In this document: piece by piece, positions 44,876 to 56,806 of the stretch
How positions within the stretch are numbered: position 1 is the stretch's first letter
Layout of the letters: every line of letters begins with the position of its first letter
Assembly (NCBI GenBank): GCA_946807835.1
Contig: OX327686.1
Span: forward strand, 16,988,001-17,052,000
Reading direction: 5' to 3'
DNA length: 64,000 nucleotides
Source of the DNA: Ailanthus altissimus
Taxonomy: Eukaryota; Streptophyta; Magnoliopsida; Sapindales; Simaroubaceae
Program-made: the position numbers and the translations under genes
The notes under the pieces: model-generated
Databases searched by the model: none
What the model saw: the letters and a program-made list of their open reading frames with translations, nothing else
What the model was told of the DNA's origin: nothing

Positions 44876-47663
44876 TAGGGATGGCAGCGGGCGGGTTTGG
44901 GACGGATATCTCTAATACCATATCCATATCCGCTTACAAAATGAAATATCATATCCTTCCCAAACCCGTTGCGGGTTTGGAGTACCGTTACCAAACCCGC
45001 ACTTACGGGTTTGTACCTATTACCAAACCCGCAACGGGTTATCCGCGGATTTTAAGCGGGTTTTGAATTAATATAATAAAAAATAATAATATTAATATTA
45101 AATTAATTTAATTTTTTTAATTATAACAATTAAAATAGTATCAATTATATTTCCAATTTTATTTACATTAAATATTATAATTTTAACTTTAATTTTAATT
45201 TTAATTAAATTAAATGTTATAATTTCAAATCTAATCTTGATTTTAATTACGATAAATATTATAATTTTAATTACGTTAAATATTTTTATTTTAATTATGT
45301 TAAATATTTTAATTCCAAATCTAATTTCGATTTCAATTACGTTACATATTATAATTTATAACTCCAAATCCAATTTTGATTTCAATTACGTTAATATTAT
45401 AATTTTAATTTTAATTTTGATATCAATTATGTTAAATATTATAATTCTTATTCCAATTTTGATTTTAATTACGTTAAATATCATAATTTTAAATTCAATT
45501 TCGATTTCAGTTACGTTAAATGTTATAATTTCAAATTAATTTCGATTTCAATTACGTTACATATTATAACTCCAAATCTAATTTTAATTTCAATTACGTT
45601 AACGTTATAATTATTATTTTGATATCAATTATGTTAAATATTATAATTCTTATTCTAATTTTAATTTCAATTACGTTAAATGTCATAATTTTAAATCTAA
45701 TTTCGATTTCAATTACGTTAAATATTATAATTCTAAATCTAATTTCGATTTCAATTACGTTAATGTTATAATTTTAATATCAATTATGTTAAATATGATA
45801 ATTCTTATTCCAATTTTGATTTTAATTACGTTAAATGTCATAATTTTAAATCCAATTTCGATTTCAATTACGTTAAATATTATAATTTTAAACCTAATTT
45901 TGATTTCAATTACGTTACATATTATAACTCCAAATCCAATTTCGATTTCAATTACATTAATGTTATAATTATAATTATAATTTTGATATCAATTATGTTA
46001 AATATTATAATTCTTATTCCAATTTTGATTTCAATTACGTTAAATATCATAACTCTAAATCAAATTTCGATTTCAATTACGTTATATGTTATAATTTCAA
46101 ACTAATTTCGATTTCAATTACGTTACATATTATAACTCCAAATCTAATTTTAATTTCAATTACGTTAAATGTCATAATTTTAAATCCAATTTCGATTTCA
46201 ATTACGTTAAATATTATAATTCCAAATCTAATTTCGATTTCAATTACGTTACATATTATAATTTATAACTCTAAATCCAATTTTGATTTTAATTACGTTA
46301 ATATTATAATTTTAATTTTAATTTTGATATCAATTATGTTAAATATTATAATTCTTATTCCAATTTTGATTTTAATTACGTTAAATATCATAATTTTAAA
46401 TTCAATTTCGATTTCAATTACGTTAAATGTTATAATTCCAAACTAATTTCGATTTCAATTACGTTACATATTATAACTCCAAATCTAATTTTAATTTCAA
46501 TTACGTTAATGTTATAATTATAATTTTGATATCAATTATGTTAAATATTATAATTCTTATTCAAATTTTAATTTCAATTACGTTAAATGTCATAATTTTA
46601 AATCCAATTTCGATTTCAATTAAGTTAATGTTAATTATAATTATAATTTTAATATCAATTATGTTAAATATGATAATTCTTATTCCAATTTTGATTTCAA
46701 TTACGTTAAATGTCATAATTTTAAATCCAATTTCGATTTCAATTACGTTAAATATTATAATTTTAAACCTAATTTTGATTTCAATTACGTTACATATTAT
46801 AACTCCAAATCCAATTTCGATTTCAATTACGTTAATGTTATAATTATAATTATAATTTTGATATCAATTATGTTAAATATTATAATTCTTATTCCAATTT
46901 TGATTTCAATTACGTTAAATATCATAACTTTAAATCAAATTTTAATTTTAATTACATTAAATTGTTATAATTATAATTTCAATTTCGATAGTTAAATATT
47001 ATAATTTTAAATCCAATTTCAATTATGTTAAATATTTTAATTTCAATTTTAATTCTAATTTTATTTACATTAAATATTATAATTCTTGTCTTAAATATTA
47101 TAATTTCAAATCCAATTTCAATTTCAATTACATTAAATGTTATCATTCTAAATCCAATTTCATTTCCAATTTCAATTGTGTTAAATATTTAATTCTAATT
47201 ATAATTACAATTTCAATTTTAATTACGTTAAATGTTATAATTCTAAATTCAATTTCAATTACGCTAAATATTAAATATTTTAATTCCAATTTCAATTATG
47301 TTAAATGCTATAATTTTATTTTTATTTTTAATTACAATCATTAGTTCCTTTGAACTAATTTTATTTATTTATATTTAATGGTATGAGCAATGTCAAATAA
47401 AATGTAGATTTTTTGATGTGAGATAAAAAAATACAAAAATAATCATTTTATATTTTATATTTTTTTAAAATGTAGTATGTGCGGATACCCGTTGCGGGTA
47501 TCCGCGGATTTTTCACTAAAACCATACCCGTACCAAATTCGTTGCGGGTTTTAATTTTAAATACCAAACCCGTACCAAACCCGCTTCAAGCCTTACCAAA
47601 TCCTTCCCAATGCGGGCGGGTTTTAACGGGTTTACGGGTTTGCGGATTTTTTTGCCATCCCTA
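44876..47663. mobile_element. Non-autonomous hAT-type element with minisatellite core, TSD GCTTAGCA
   Basis: The left end TAGGGATGGCA and right end TGCCATCCCTA are inverted repeats. GCTTAGCA stands on both sides (44868-44875 and 47664-47671), a perfect 8-bp target duplication, the hallmark of hAT transposition. Subterminal ~180 bp on each side are GC-rich and packed with CGGGTTT/AAACCCG and CCGTTGCGGGT palindromes, likely transposase binding sites. No transposase is encoded. The centre is an AT-rich tandem array. It lies directly downstream of CKX. Confidence 0.92.
45150..47330. repeat. 42-bp AT-rich minisatellite inside the hAT-type element
   Basis: About 50 units of nominal 42 bp built on ACGTTAAATATTATAATT and CCAATTTCGATTTCAATT, with variants such as GTTACATATTATAACTCC and shorter units carrying TTGATATCAATTATG. 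Larger blocks repeat: 45777-46050 and 46650-46920 are nearly identical at a spacing of ~875 bp. The unit is a multiple of three, so long Ile/Asn/Ser/Leu ORFs appear by chance. Confidence 0.93.
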
Positions 47664-47671
47664 GCTTAGCA

Positions 47672-49090
47672 TATGTACTATTCATACAAGAAGACAAAAA
47701 ATGTAGTGGATTAGAGCAATTAAATTTAAATGGAGGAAGTTAGTCCTTAGGTTATTTTTCCTGAATAATCACTTTCAAAGTCATGTAACATTTGCGGATC
47801 ATTTACTACACCATCACATTACTCGCTATCAATGTCACATTATTTAGAACGTGGATTGTAAATATAATCTTGACACGAGTAGGATTTTACTTCAAACTTG
47901 TTGTATCATTCTGAAAATTTTAACGGTAAAATCAATTAGCAGCTAGCACCAACTAATTGTAATATGAAACAAAAATTAAGCTAAAGGCTTCATAAGTGAA
48001 CAAGATGGAAATATGAAACAAAATATAAAAATAATTTTTTACCACAATTTTTATGTTTTTTTTTTTTTACCTTAGTCACAGATTAACAACTATATTAAAC
48101 ATTTTGTCCCTTTTGCTAAAAGGGTCCTAACCCTAATCCCTTAGGCAAAATCTAACATGGCGCCACCTCGAGGCTCCACATGGCAAATTTTTTAATTTAT
48201 TCTTTTAAATTTCTTCTATATTAGAAATTTTAATTTTTTATTATTTATTTTAATTTTATTAAATTTTATTTAATAAATAAAAATTATTTTGTGAAAGTTT
48301 TTTAAGTTTAAACAACTCCATATTCTTTCTCTCTTGGATACTTAAATTTTTTCTAAAATTACCAATGAATTTGCATACAATTTGTAGATCGACTTGAAAC
48401 ACATGACATTTTGAAGAATAAAAGTAAAATAATCGATTATGGATTTAAAGAAATTAGAAATATGCCAAAAATTAGTGAGTTTTTATTATTTGTTATTGTT
48501 GTTGTTGTGTTTTTTGAGTTGGTTTATATTGTACTAGTTCAAATGCGTTGATTCAGTGTTAAGAAGGTGAAAATATGGATGAAAATGAGTGGAAAAAGTC
48601 AAAAAGGCCAAAAATGATAGATTCAAGGCAGGAACTGCGTGCGGCTCATGGTGCACGCACTAGGCTTAGAGCACCATGCGTCGTCGCATGATTCCACGTG
48701 CTAAGCACGCAATAAAGTGCACGCTTCAGCATGCCACATGGAATTTTTTTTAAATTGTTTAAATTGTTTTTATAAAACTAATTATTTCTTCTTTTGTCAA
48801 TAATTAATCAAGTTTTTTTATTACTTTTTTTGTATTGTATATATTATTCAATATTTTTTATTTTTTAAAATTTTATGTAATTATACTAATAATTATTTTG
48901 GTTTTTGTTTTTTCAGGTGTTACTAATATTATCATGGTATATATTTCGACCATTGTATGTTTTAGGAAAAGGTGGGAGAGTTCCAGTAATGATGTTAAGA
49001 GATACATTGAATTTTAAAATATACATATGTTAGTTTTGAAAAATATAAAATATGAAGCATTATTGAGAAGAGTTTGTCATATTTTTTGAG
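47672..49090. other. AT-rich interval with no supported gene
   Basis: No conserved protein seen. A short GC-rich patch at about 48625-48745 has repeated GCACGC/GCATG motifs after AAATGAGTGGAAAAAGTCAAAAAGG-type sequence, resembling pieces of plant gypsy LTRs. A 12-base T run is near 48056. Part of this could be MULE 5' sequence. Confidence 0.45.
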
Positions 49091-49097
49091 TTGATTA

Positions 49098-50555
49098 GGT
49101 GCAGAATAAAGTTACTCTCAAGTTCGAGGTTCCTTCAAGTAGTGTAAAATTGAGACCTATTCCGCTTGCAAATGATGACAATGTAATATTTTGGTTAAGC
49201 TTATAGAAGAAAAGTGCTACACTTCTAATTGTAACAGTGGATGTTTGAGCTCTTGGATGTGAAAATAATGTAGAAGCACCCATGGAGTAAAAACAAGGCT
49301 GCATTAATCAATTCACGTACACTACCCTTGTGTATGTTCCAAATCCTCCAGATGATTATCATTATTCTCCTCCAATATTTAATAAACAACCAGCTTATAT
49401 TTGTTATGATATTTAGATATATGAAGATATTAGCGTTGATCTTGGTTAAGATATTCATAATTATATTGGTTATAATGTTGGTAATGATGATGAAAACGAC
49501 AATAATTTTAGAATGATGATCATAGTTAAGATGTTAGTAATGATGATAGAAATAATGATGATGATGATTATGATGATGATGATAATGATAATGATAATGA
49601 TGACTATGTTTCTAAAATTTTTGTTCATAGGTTGCATGATGAATATGTCCCGTATACGTAAGAGAAGAAAGGGTTAAGGTAGAAAATTCATTTCAGTTCA
49701 TGCTTGAAATACCACTGTTTGACTTAAACATAAGGTATCTTGTATTAGAATTGGAGATATGTTTATAATAAAATTGTATAACAACAAAGATGAAATTCAT
49801 CATGCTATAAGTATAGTTGCACTTAATGGCAAATAAAGCTTTAGAGTTTATAAGTCTACCAAAGATTATTTTGAATTGAAATACGATAATGACATATGCA
49901 AATGGAGATTACGTGTAGAGTCGATAAAAATGCGACATTTCCTCATTGTAAAGCGAGTAGATGCAAAGCATACTTATGTTTTAGCCTAATTGCGTGATGG
50001 TCATGGGCAAGCCAAAGTTGTATTATTGGCAAGGTAATTAGAAATAAGTTTATATTGGTTAATAAAAATTATAGGTAGAAGGACATTCAAGCAAACATAC
50101 GTGAAGAATTCGGTGTTCAAATAACGTATACTATAACTTGGTGAGCTAAGAAGCATGCATTAAGATTGATAAGAGGTGCTTTAGAGGATTAGTTCAGATT
50201 ACTTCTTGCATACAGCTATGTGTTACAACAGCAGAACCCGGGTATAATTACCCACTTGAAAACTGATGCCGATAATAACTTTATGTATTTCTTTTTGGCG
50301 TTGGACCCCACATTAGAGGTTTTCATTCATCCATCCAACCAATGATTGCAGGGGATGGAACATTTTTGAAAGGCCGCTATCTTGGTACAATATTTGTGGC
50401 AGTTTGTAAAGATGAAAACAATCAAATATTTCTATTGATATGGGAGATTTTTAACTTAAATAATGATGCTTCTCAAGCATGGTTTATGGTTAAATTATGG
50501 GGAGTAATTAGTGACCATCAGAATCTTATTTTTATATCTAATCAATATCCAGTAT
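49098..50555 (+). pseudogene. MULE (MuDR-type) transposase fragment
   Basis: Pieces in order: VQNKVTLKFEVPSSSVKLRP and IPLANDDNVIFWL (49098-49200); a proline-rich piece with YVPNPPDD (about 49330-49355); an acidic Asp/Asn/Tyr repeat (about 49545-49610); the MuDR DNA-binding region (IRIGDMFIIKLYNNKDE, CKWRLRVESIKMRHFL; about 49748-49950); and the transposase catalytic start (MIAGDGTFLKGRYLGTIFVA, NDASQAWFMVKLWG; 50342-50505), with GDGTFLKG giving a conserved acidic position. Plant MULE transposases cut and paste DNA. Frameshifts and stops separate the pieces, and the 3' half is missing where an LTR starts at 50556. Terminal inverted repeats were not found. Confidence 0.82.
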
Positions 50556-51344
50556 TGACAGGACCTAACCTGAGCCCTCCTTAAAAGTTAAGGCTAATCC
50601 TAATAACATGGGACTGAGATACTTTTTACTCATTGTATTTGATAGAACAAGGATATATGTCTCAACAAAAATGTACATGTGTACAAGAATTACAAAACAT
50701 AATAACTCATCCAATTATGCGTGTTGTGAGCTAACTTCAAAATACGAAGACTGTATCACACCACAATAATTTTTGTGACAACTTGGGAAAATAGGAAAAA
50801 GATTGAGCTTATGGCTTTGTGAGTGGACATAATCTGAAAATATTTTATAATTTATATATATTGTAAATAATAGCTTCTTAATAATAATTTAATAATAAAT
50901 AATACTATATGTAATGTACACGTGTAAATCTATAATATAAAATAATCATGAAACTGTATACTGAGTAATTAATAACTTTTACTGAAAATAAGAGCTATCA
51001 TAAAATTTGCTAAAATTGAAAATCATAACATAATACTGGGAATCTGAAAATTTGAAAATGTAAACTATCATGAAATATATTCTAAAGATGAATATATGTA
51101 ATGTAGTTCTGGAATCATGTACTATATATATATATTGAAAACCACACCAAATGTGTACTCTGAGAAAATGTGGTCTCACATAACAGAGTAACTCACGTAC
51201 AGGCAAAACGGGGGAATGTGATCTCACCCAATTGAATTCTACATAGCTCGAGCATAGTAAATGAAATGGTCTAATGCATGCGTAGAGCAACTACTTTAAA
51301 TAGGAGGGAACATATCTGATCCTTCAAAAACTACTACTATATAA
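50556..51344 (-). repeat. LTR of gypsy family F, fragment
   Basis: Plus strand opens TGACAGGACCTAACC and follows 61595-62387 throughout. At CTACTACTATATAA it passes, with 4 shared bases, into a Tekay LTR. Probably the 3' LTR of the minus-strand F element whose inner part lies at 59470-61594. It breaks the MULE at 50555. Confidence 0.8.
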
Positions 51345-52083
51345 AACCCGATCGGCAAGATTTCATCAGTATATGATATTAGAAACCATTTTACAGCTTT
51401 ACATCAGTTTTAGAAGCATGATTTATGCATGTACTTTAGAATTTGCTATCTATGCATAATGTTATTTTATTTGAAATCTTAATTACACTCATTGAGCTCC
51501 TTTAACTCACTCGTTTTGTATTTTATATTTTCTAAACCCCCTTCCCAGGTGCAGGTCTCGGTACGCAAGCTGCTGATTCTCCTATTATCGCGTAGTCGGC
51601 CAAATCTAAAGATTATCTTTGTATATGTAAATGTGCTAAATAGCACCCTTTGCTTTTTGCATATTAGTTGTTGGCATGTATATTTATATGTATGTTTTGA
51701 ACCAACAAGAAGAGATTTCGATATTATGATTATCGTTTTTACTTTTTATGAGTATGCTCATTTTGTGATTTCAATGAAACTATTGAGATGTGTTAGATTT
51801 GATTTGGAAAGGACCGGAGGCCCGAATTGGTAGTATTGAGAAGTATTTGAAATAGAAGTGAAATTTCTTTGCAGGTTTTATATGAAAATTCTGAAAAATA
51901 AGGGAAACTCTGCCCATTTTTCTTTTAAAAATTAAAATGTCATTTTCATGTATATTCAAAGATTTTCTCAATAATAGTAAGAACTAGAAAGGGTTTCGCC
52001 TCGTAGAATTTCTCATCTTGCCTAGTTATATTCTGAGAAACTTCTGTCGGGGTGCCCGACAGGGCTGCTGGGATCTACTATAG
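51341..52083 (+). repeat. Tekay copy C, 5' LTR remnant
   Basis: Last ~740 bp of a Tekay LTR (from ATAAAACCCG) without its final ~50 bp. A deletion joins GGATCTACTATAG to leader sequence and removes LTR end and primer site. Confidence 0.85.
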
Positions 52084-52156
52084 ATATTTTTTGAAGTTTA
52101 GTAAGTTGAATTCTTTGCATTTGATAATCATTTGCATCACTAAATTTATAGAAAAT

Positions 52157-53215
52157 ATGCATCATTGTGGAGGCCCACGTACTAAAAGAGCAGCTGTGGA
52201 GGCTCTTGCATCTGAAGAAGAGTAGGGGAATGAGTTGGTGAATGTTCCTACGCCTCAGACCCCTCTTGAATCATCTCAACCTGCTGAGCAAGAGGGTGGA
52301 AACGTAAATATAGCTCAGATGGCCCAGATACTAGCAGCAGCGATCCAACAGCCAAGAGAAACCAGAGTGTCTATTGAGCGCGCCAAGAAATTGGGCGCTA
52401 AGCCTTATGATGGTATCGGAGATCCCGAGAGAGCCCTATCCTAGTTAGAGAACAATGAAGAAATTTTCCAAGTCATGGGATGTACTGAAGAACTGATGGT
52501 GGTATACTCTGCATTTCTACTGAAGGAAGAAGCGAAAGATTAATGGAAGGCCTGGCAAAGGAGAAATGCCGATGGGGTGTCTTGGGCGCTTTTCAAAGAG
52601 AAATTTCTGAATAAGTTCTACCCCAAAAGTTATAAAGATGCAAAGATAGAAGAGTTCTTCAAGCTCGAACAAGGTTCCCTCTCGGTGGTAGAGTACGAGA
52701 AGAAGTTTTCAGAGCTCTTCTGTGTCATTCCCTTTATAGCCGATAACGAGGAGTAGAAGGCTAACTGGTTTGCAGTGGGTCTCAATCCTCGGATTAAGGC
52801 GTACGTGGTATCGACAACCCACACGCATTATGGAGCATTGGTGGAAGCTATAACTCGGGTTGAAAGAAGCATGACGACCATCCCTAAACCAAAACAGGGC
52901 CAGAAAAGAGGTTGGTCAGGTGGTTCTTGAGGAGGGCCGAGTAAATTCACACGAACAGAGGAGAGATCTACATAGTTTAGCAGTCAAAAACTAAGCCAAA
53001 GAGCTCAATCCAGCCAAGCTTTCGTTCGGCAACCATCGGCCGGATTCTGAAGCACTAAGGAGAGTTGGAAGAAATTTTTAGTGTGTAATAAATGTGGCAA
53101 GGCCCATCTGAGGGATTGTAGAAAGGGGACTACCGACTGTTATAAGTATGGTCAAGAGGGCTATTACATGAGAGATTGCCCGAATGATGGAGCTAGCAGT
53201 AAGCCACCAGCTCTA
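52157..53215 (+). pseudogene. Tekay gag, decayed (copy C)
   Basis: ATG at 52157 (MHHCGGPRTKRAAVE). Gag domain about 52390-52860 (LENNEEIFQVMG, LEQGSLSVVEYEKKFSELF), basic Ser/Gln-rich stretch, then two knuckles (CNKCGKAHLRDC about 53088-53125; YKYGQEGYYMRDCP about 53140-53180, the second having lost cysteines). Stops near 52226, 52442, 52541, 52754, 52928 and 53048 are mostly TGG, CAG or CGA changed by C-to-T or G-to-A. It is the counterpart of 7286-8278 and continues into pol. Confidence 0.9.
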
Positions 53216-53399
53216 GGATAAACTAGTGATGGCCGAGGGTAGATTCAAAGCGGTCCCCAATTCAGAAGGCCGAGCGGCTAGAGCCAGCCTAGTAGGGGAG
53301 TCGATTAAGAAGGATCATCCGGAGGACCACAAGGTAGACTACATACCCAGGCTAGGGTATTTGTAGTGACACAGTAGGAGGCGGATGCGGCCCTAGAAG

Positions 53400-56300
53400 T
53401 TGTGGCAGGTACGATGTCAATTTTTGATCAAGATGCTTATGTACTTATAGATCCTGGAGCGACTTATTCTTTTATTTCTATAGAGTTTGCTGTAAATGTT
53501 AGTATAGCGCCCCAGTTATTAGATTATGCAGTAACAGTGTCTCTTCCTATAGGAGACTCCATTGTAGTAGAAAATGGTGTATAGGGATAGTAAAATCAGT
53601 ATTAAGAGTTAAGAGTTTTATGACGGATTTGACTGTGCTAGCCATCAGCGAGTTTGATGTGATTTTAGGGATGGATTAGTTGTCTAAATATCTGGCCTCA
53701 GTAGATTGCTTCCGGAAAGAAGTCAGATTATGTAGCTCAGGCGGAACGAAAGTTATTTTTCGTGAGATGCAAAAATCACTTTCTACCAGTATGGTGTCGG
53801 TAATAAAGGTAAGAAAGATGCTTCGAAAGTCTTGTCAGGGATACTTAGTCTATTCCATAGACATAAGAGACTGTGGAACGAAATTGAATGATATTCCAAT
53901 GGTTAGAGAGTTTCCAGATGTCTTCCTAGAGAATCTTTCGGGCTTACCTCCAGATAGAGAGATAGAGTTTAAAATAGAAGTAGCCCTTAAAATGCAAACA
54001 ATTTCCAAAGCACCCTACAGAATGGCTCCTTCAGAATTAAAAGAACTGAAGGTTCAGCTAGAAGAGTTGGTGAATAAGAATTTCATCAGACCAAGTACTT
54101 CTCCTTAGGGGGCACTGGTTTTGTTTGTAAAGAAAAAAGACGGAAGTATGAGATTATGCATTGATTACAAGGAACTGAATAAAGCAACGGTGCGTAATCA
54201 ATATCCACTTTCGAGAATTGATGATTTTTTTGATCAGCTACAGGGAGCCAGAGTATTTTCCAAGATAGATCTGAGGTCAGGCTATCATTAATTGAAGATC
54301 CGGGAGAAAGATGTTCCTAAGACGGCTTTTAGGACCCAATATGGGCATTATGAATTATTGATTATGCCTTTTGGGCTGACTAATGCCCCAGCTGCTTTTA
54401 TGGATCTCATGAACAGAGTTTTCCGATCCTATTTAGATCGGTTTGTGATAGTAGTTATTGATGATATACTGGTTTATTCAAGCAGTGAGGTAGAGCATGC
54501 AGAACATCTGAGGATAGTTTTGCAAACCTTAAGGGAACATCGGTTGTATGCCAAACTCAGTAAATGTCAGTTCTGGCTAGATAAAGTTGCATTTTTAGGG
54601 CATGTAATCTCTAAAGAAGGGATAACAGTAGATCTCCAGAAGATTGAAGTAATAGTGAATTGGAGACAGCCCACGAACATGACAGAGATCCATAGTTTCT
54701 TGAGTTTAGCTGGGTATTACAGGAAGTTTGTAGAGGGATTCTCAAAGATAGCCATTCCTCTGACTAAACCAACCCGAAAAGAAGAGAAGTTTGTATGGTC
54801 GGAAGTGTGCCATCAAAGTTTCAAAGAGCTAAAGCGAAGGTTGACTTCGGCCCCAATGCTTGCACTTCCGTCGAGGAATGACAGATTTATCATATATTGT
54901 GATGCTTCTAGACAGGGTCTAGGTTATGTGCTGATGCAGAAGGAGAAAGTAATAGCCTATGCTTCCAGACAATTAAAGAAGCATGAACAGAATTATCCTA
55001 CACATGACCTAGAATTAACTGCAGTAGTTTTTGCTTTAAGAATTTGGAGGCATTATTTGTATGGGGTTCCTTACAAGATCTTTACGGATCATAAGAGTCT
55101 GCAGTGCTTGTTCACCCAGAAAGAATTGAATATGAGACAGAGAAGGTGGCTGGAGCTTATAAAAAATTATGAGTGCACCCTGGAGTATCATCCGGGAAAA
55201 ACTAATGTGGTAGCAGATGCTCTCAGTAGAAAGCCTTTCGGTTCAATAGCTCACTTGAAGGTCGCATATCTATCAATGTTGACAGAATTGAGGTCATTAG
55301 GTGTAAATTAGAATTGTCAGATTCGGGAGCACTATTAGCCACATTTCAGGTCCATCCAATATTGGTTGACCGAATTAAAGAACTACAGACTCAAGATCCA
55401 CAGGTAGTTAAATTGAAGGGTGAAATCGAGGATGGTGTAGTGACTTTGGGTCAGAGATTATGTATTCCGGATGTAAATGAGTTAAGAAGAGAGATTATGG
55501 AAGAAGCTCATTTGTCTGCATATGCTATGCATCCGGGGAGCACCAAGATGTACCGTACCCTAAAAGAGCACTACCGGTGGCAGGGCATGAAGAAAGATAT
55601 AGCTGAATTTGTCTCAAGATGCCTAACTTGCCAGCAAGTAAAGGATGAACATCAGAAACCTGCTGGGCTCTTGCAACCCCTTCCGATTCTGAAGTGGAAA
55701 TAGGAAAGAACAACGATGGACTTCATGGTAGGACTTCCGCGTAGCCAGAGAGGTAATGATGCAATATGGGTGATTGCTGATAGGCTGACAAAATTTGCCC
55801 ATTTTTTACCCATTAGAAGCAATTATTCTTTAGATAAATTGGCCCAGTTGTATGTAGATGAGGTGGTACGACTCCATAGAGTTCCAGTATATATTGTATG
55901 AGACATGGATCCACGGTTCACTTCTCGATTTTATCCTAGCTTACAGAAAGTGCTAGGCACAAAATTGAGTTTCAGTAAGGCATTTCATCCACAGACGGAT
56001 GGTTAGTCTGAGAAAACAATTCAGACACTCGAAGATATGCTTAGAGCATGTGTTATGAATTTTAAAGGGTGTTGGGATACTTATCTACCACTAATGGAGT
56101 TCGCCTACAATAATAGCTATCAGACTAGTATAGGGATGGCACCATATGAAGTATTGTATAGAAGGAAGTGCAGAACTTTAATTTGTTGGGATGAGGTAGG
56201 TGAACGAACGCTGATTGGCCCATAAATTGTCCAGATTACTTCGGAAAAGATTCAACTTATCAGGCAGAGATTGAAAATAGTTAATGATAGACAGAAAAGT

Positions 56301-56760
56301 TATGCAGATAATAGGAGAAAATACTTGGAGTTTCAGATTGGTGATAAGGTCTTTCTAAAGATATCGCCATGGAAAGTGGTACTAAGATTCGGGAAGCGAG
56401 GAAAGCTTAGTCTCCAATATATTAGGTCGTACGAGATAGTTGAAAGAGTTAGAAAGTTGGCATATCATGTATAGTTACCTGAAGATCTGGCTAGAATCCA
56501 TGATGTGTTTCACGTTTTCATGCTTCGCAAATATATAGCTGATCCTTCACACATCCTAAGGGAACAGTTAGTAGAATTGAATGAGAACTTGACCTACGAA
56601 GAAAAGCCTATGCAAATCCTAGATCGAAAAGAGCGAGTGCTATATAATAAAAGCATTCTCTTAGTGAAGGTATTATGGATGAACCATGGTGTAGAAGAAG
56701 CCACGTGGAAATATGAATATTAGATGCGAGTACAACATCCTCACCTCTTTGAGACAAGTA
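53400..56760 (+). pseudogene. Tekay protease-RT-RNase H-integrase-chromodomain, decayed (copy C)
   Basis: Protease LIDPGATYSF (about 53447-53477); RT about 53930-54730, with a long open part from 54292 (IDDILVYSS near 54458); RNase H about 54890-55240 ([34 protein letters not shown]); integrase finger about 55520-55640 (HPGSTKMYRTLKEHY, CLTCQQVK) and core about 55716-56190 ([16 protein letters not shown]); chromodomain about 56600-56720. Better preserved than copy A in RT/RNase H (54292-55311 is open). Stops include 54106 (TGG to TAG), 54286, 55309, 55701 and 56473. The core DDE aspartate stretch near 55900 is damaged (DRDPRF appears as DMDPRF after a stop). Not functional. Confidence 0.92.
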
Positions 56761-56790
56761 TGATTTAAATTTCGAGGACGAAATTGTTTT

Positions 56791-56806
56791 TAAGAAGGGG
56801 TAAAAT
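56791..56806 (+). other. Polypurine tract of Tekay copy C
   Basis: TAAGAAGGGGTAAAAT lies directly before the LTR's TGTAATATCC, as at 3675-3690. Confidence 0.8.

Noticed and set aside
44707..44994. Minus-strand ORF across CKX exon 5 and the hAT end
   Set aside because: Antisense to a recognisable CKX exon and runs into transposon sequence.
45237..46843. Repetitive Ile/Asn/Ser-rich ORFs as a possible repeat protein
   Set aside because: They follow from a 42-bp unit divisible by three in AT-rich DNA. There is no start context, splice structure or conserved residue pattern.
45150..47330. Array considered as a CRISPR-like or centromeric satellite
   Set aside because: Units are contiguous with no unique spacers, and the array sits inside one hAT-type element with its own target duplication in a plant genome.
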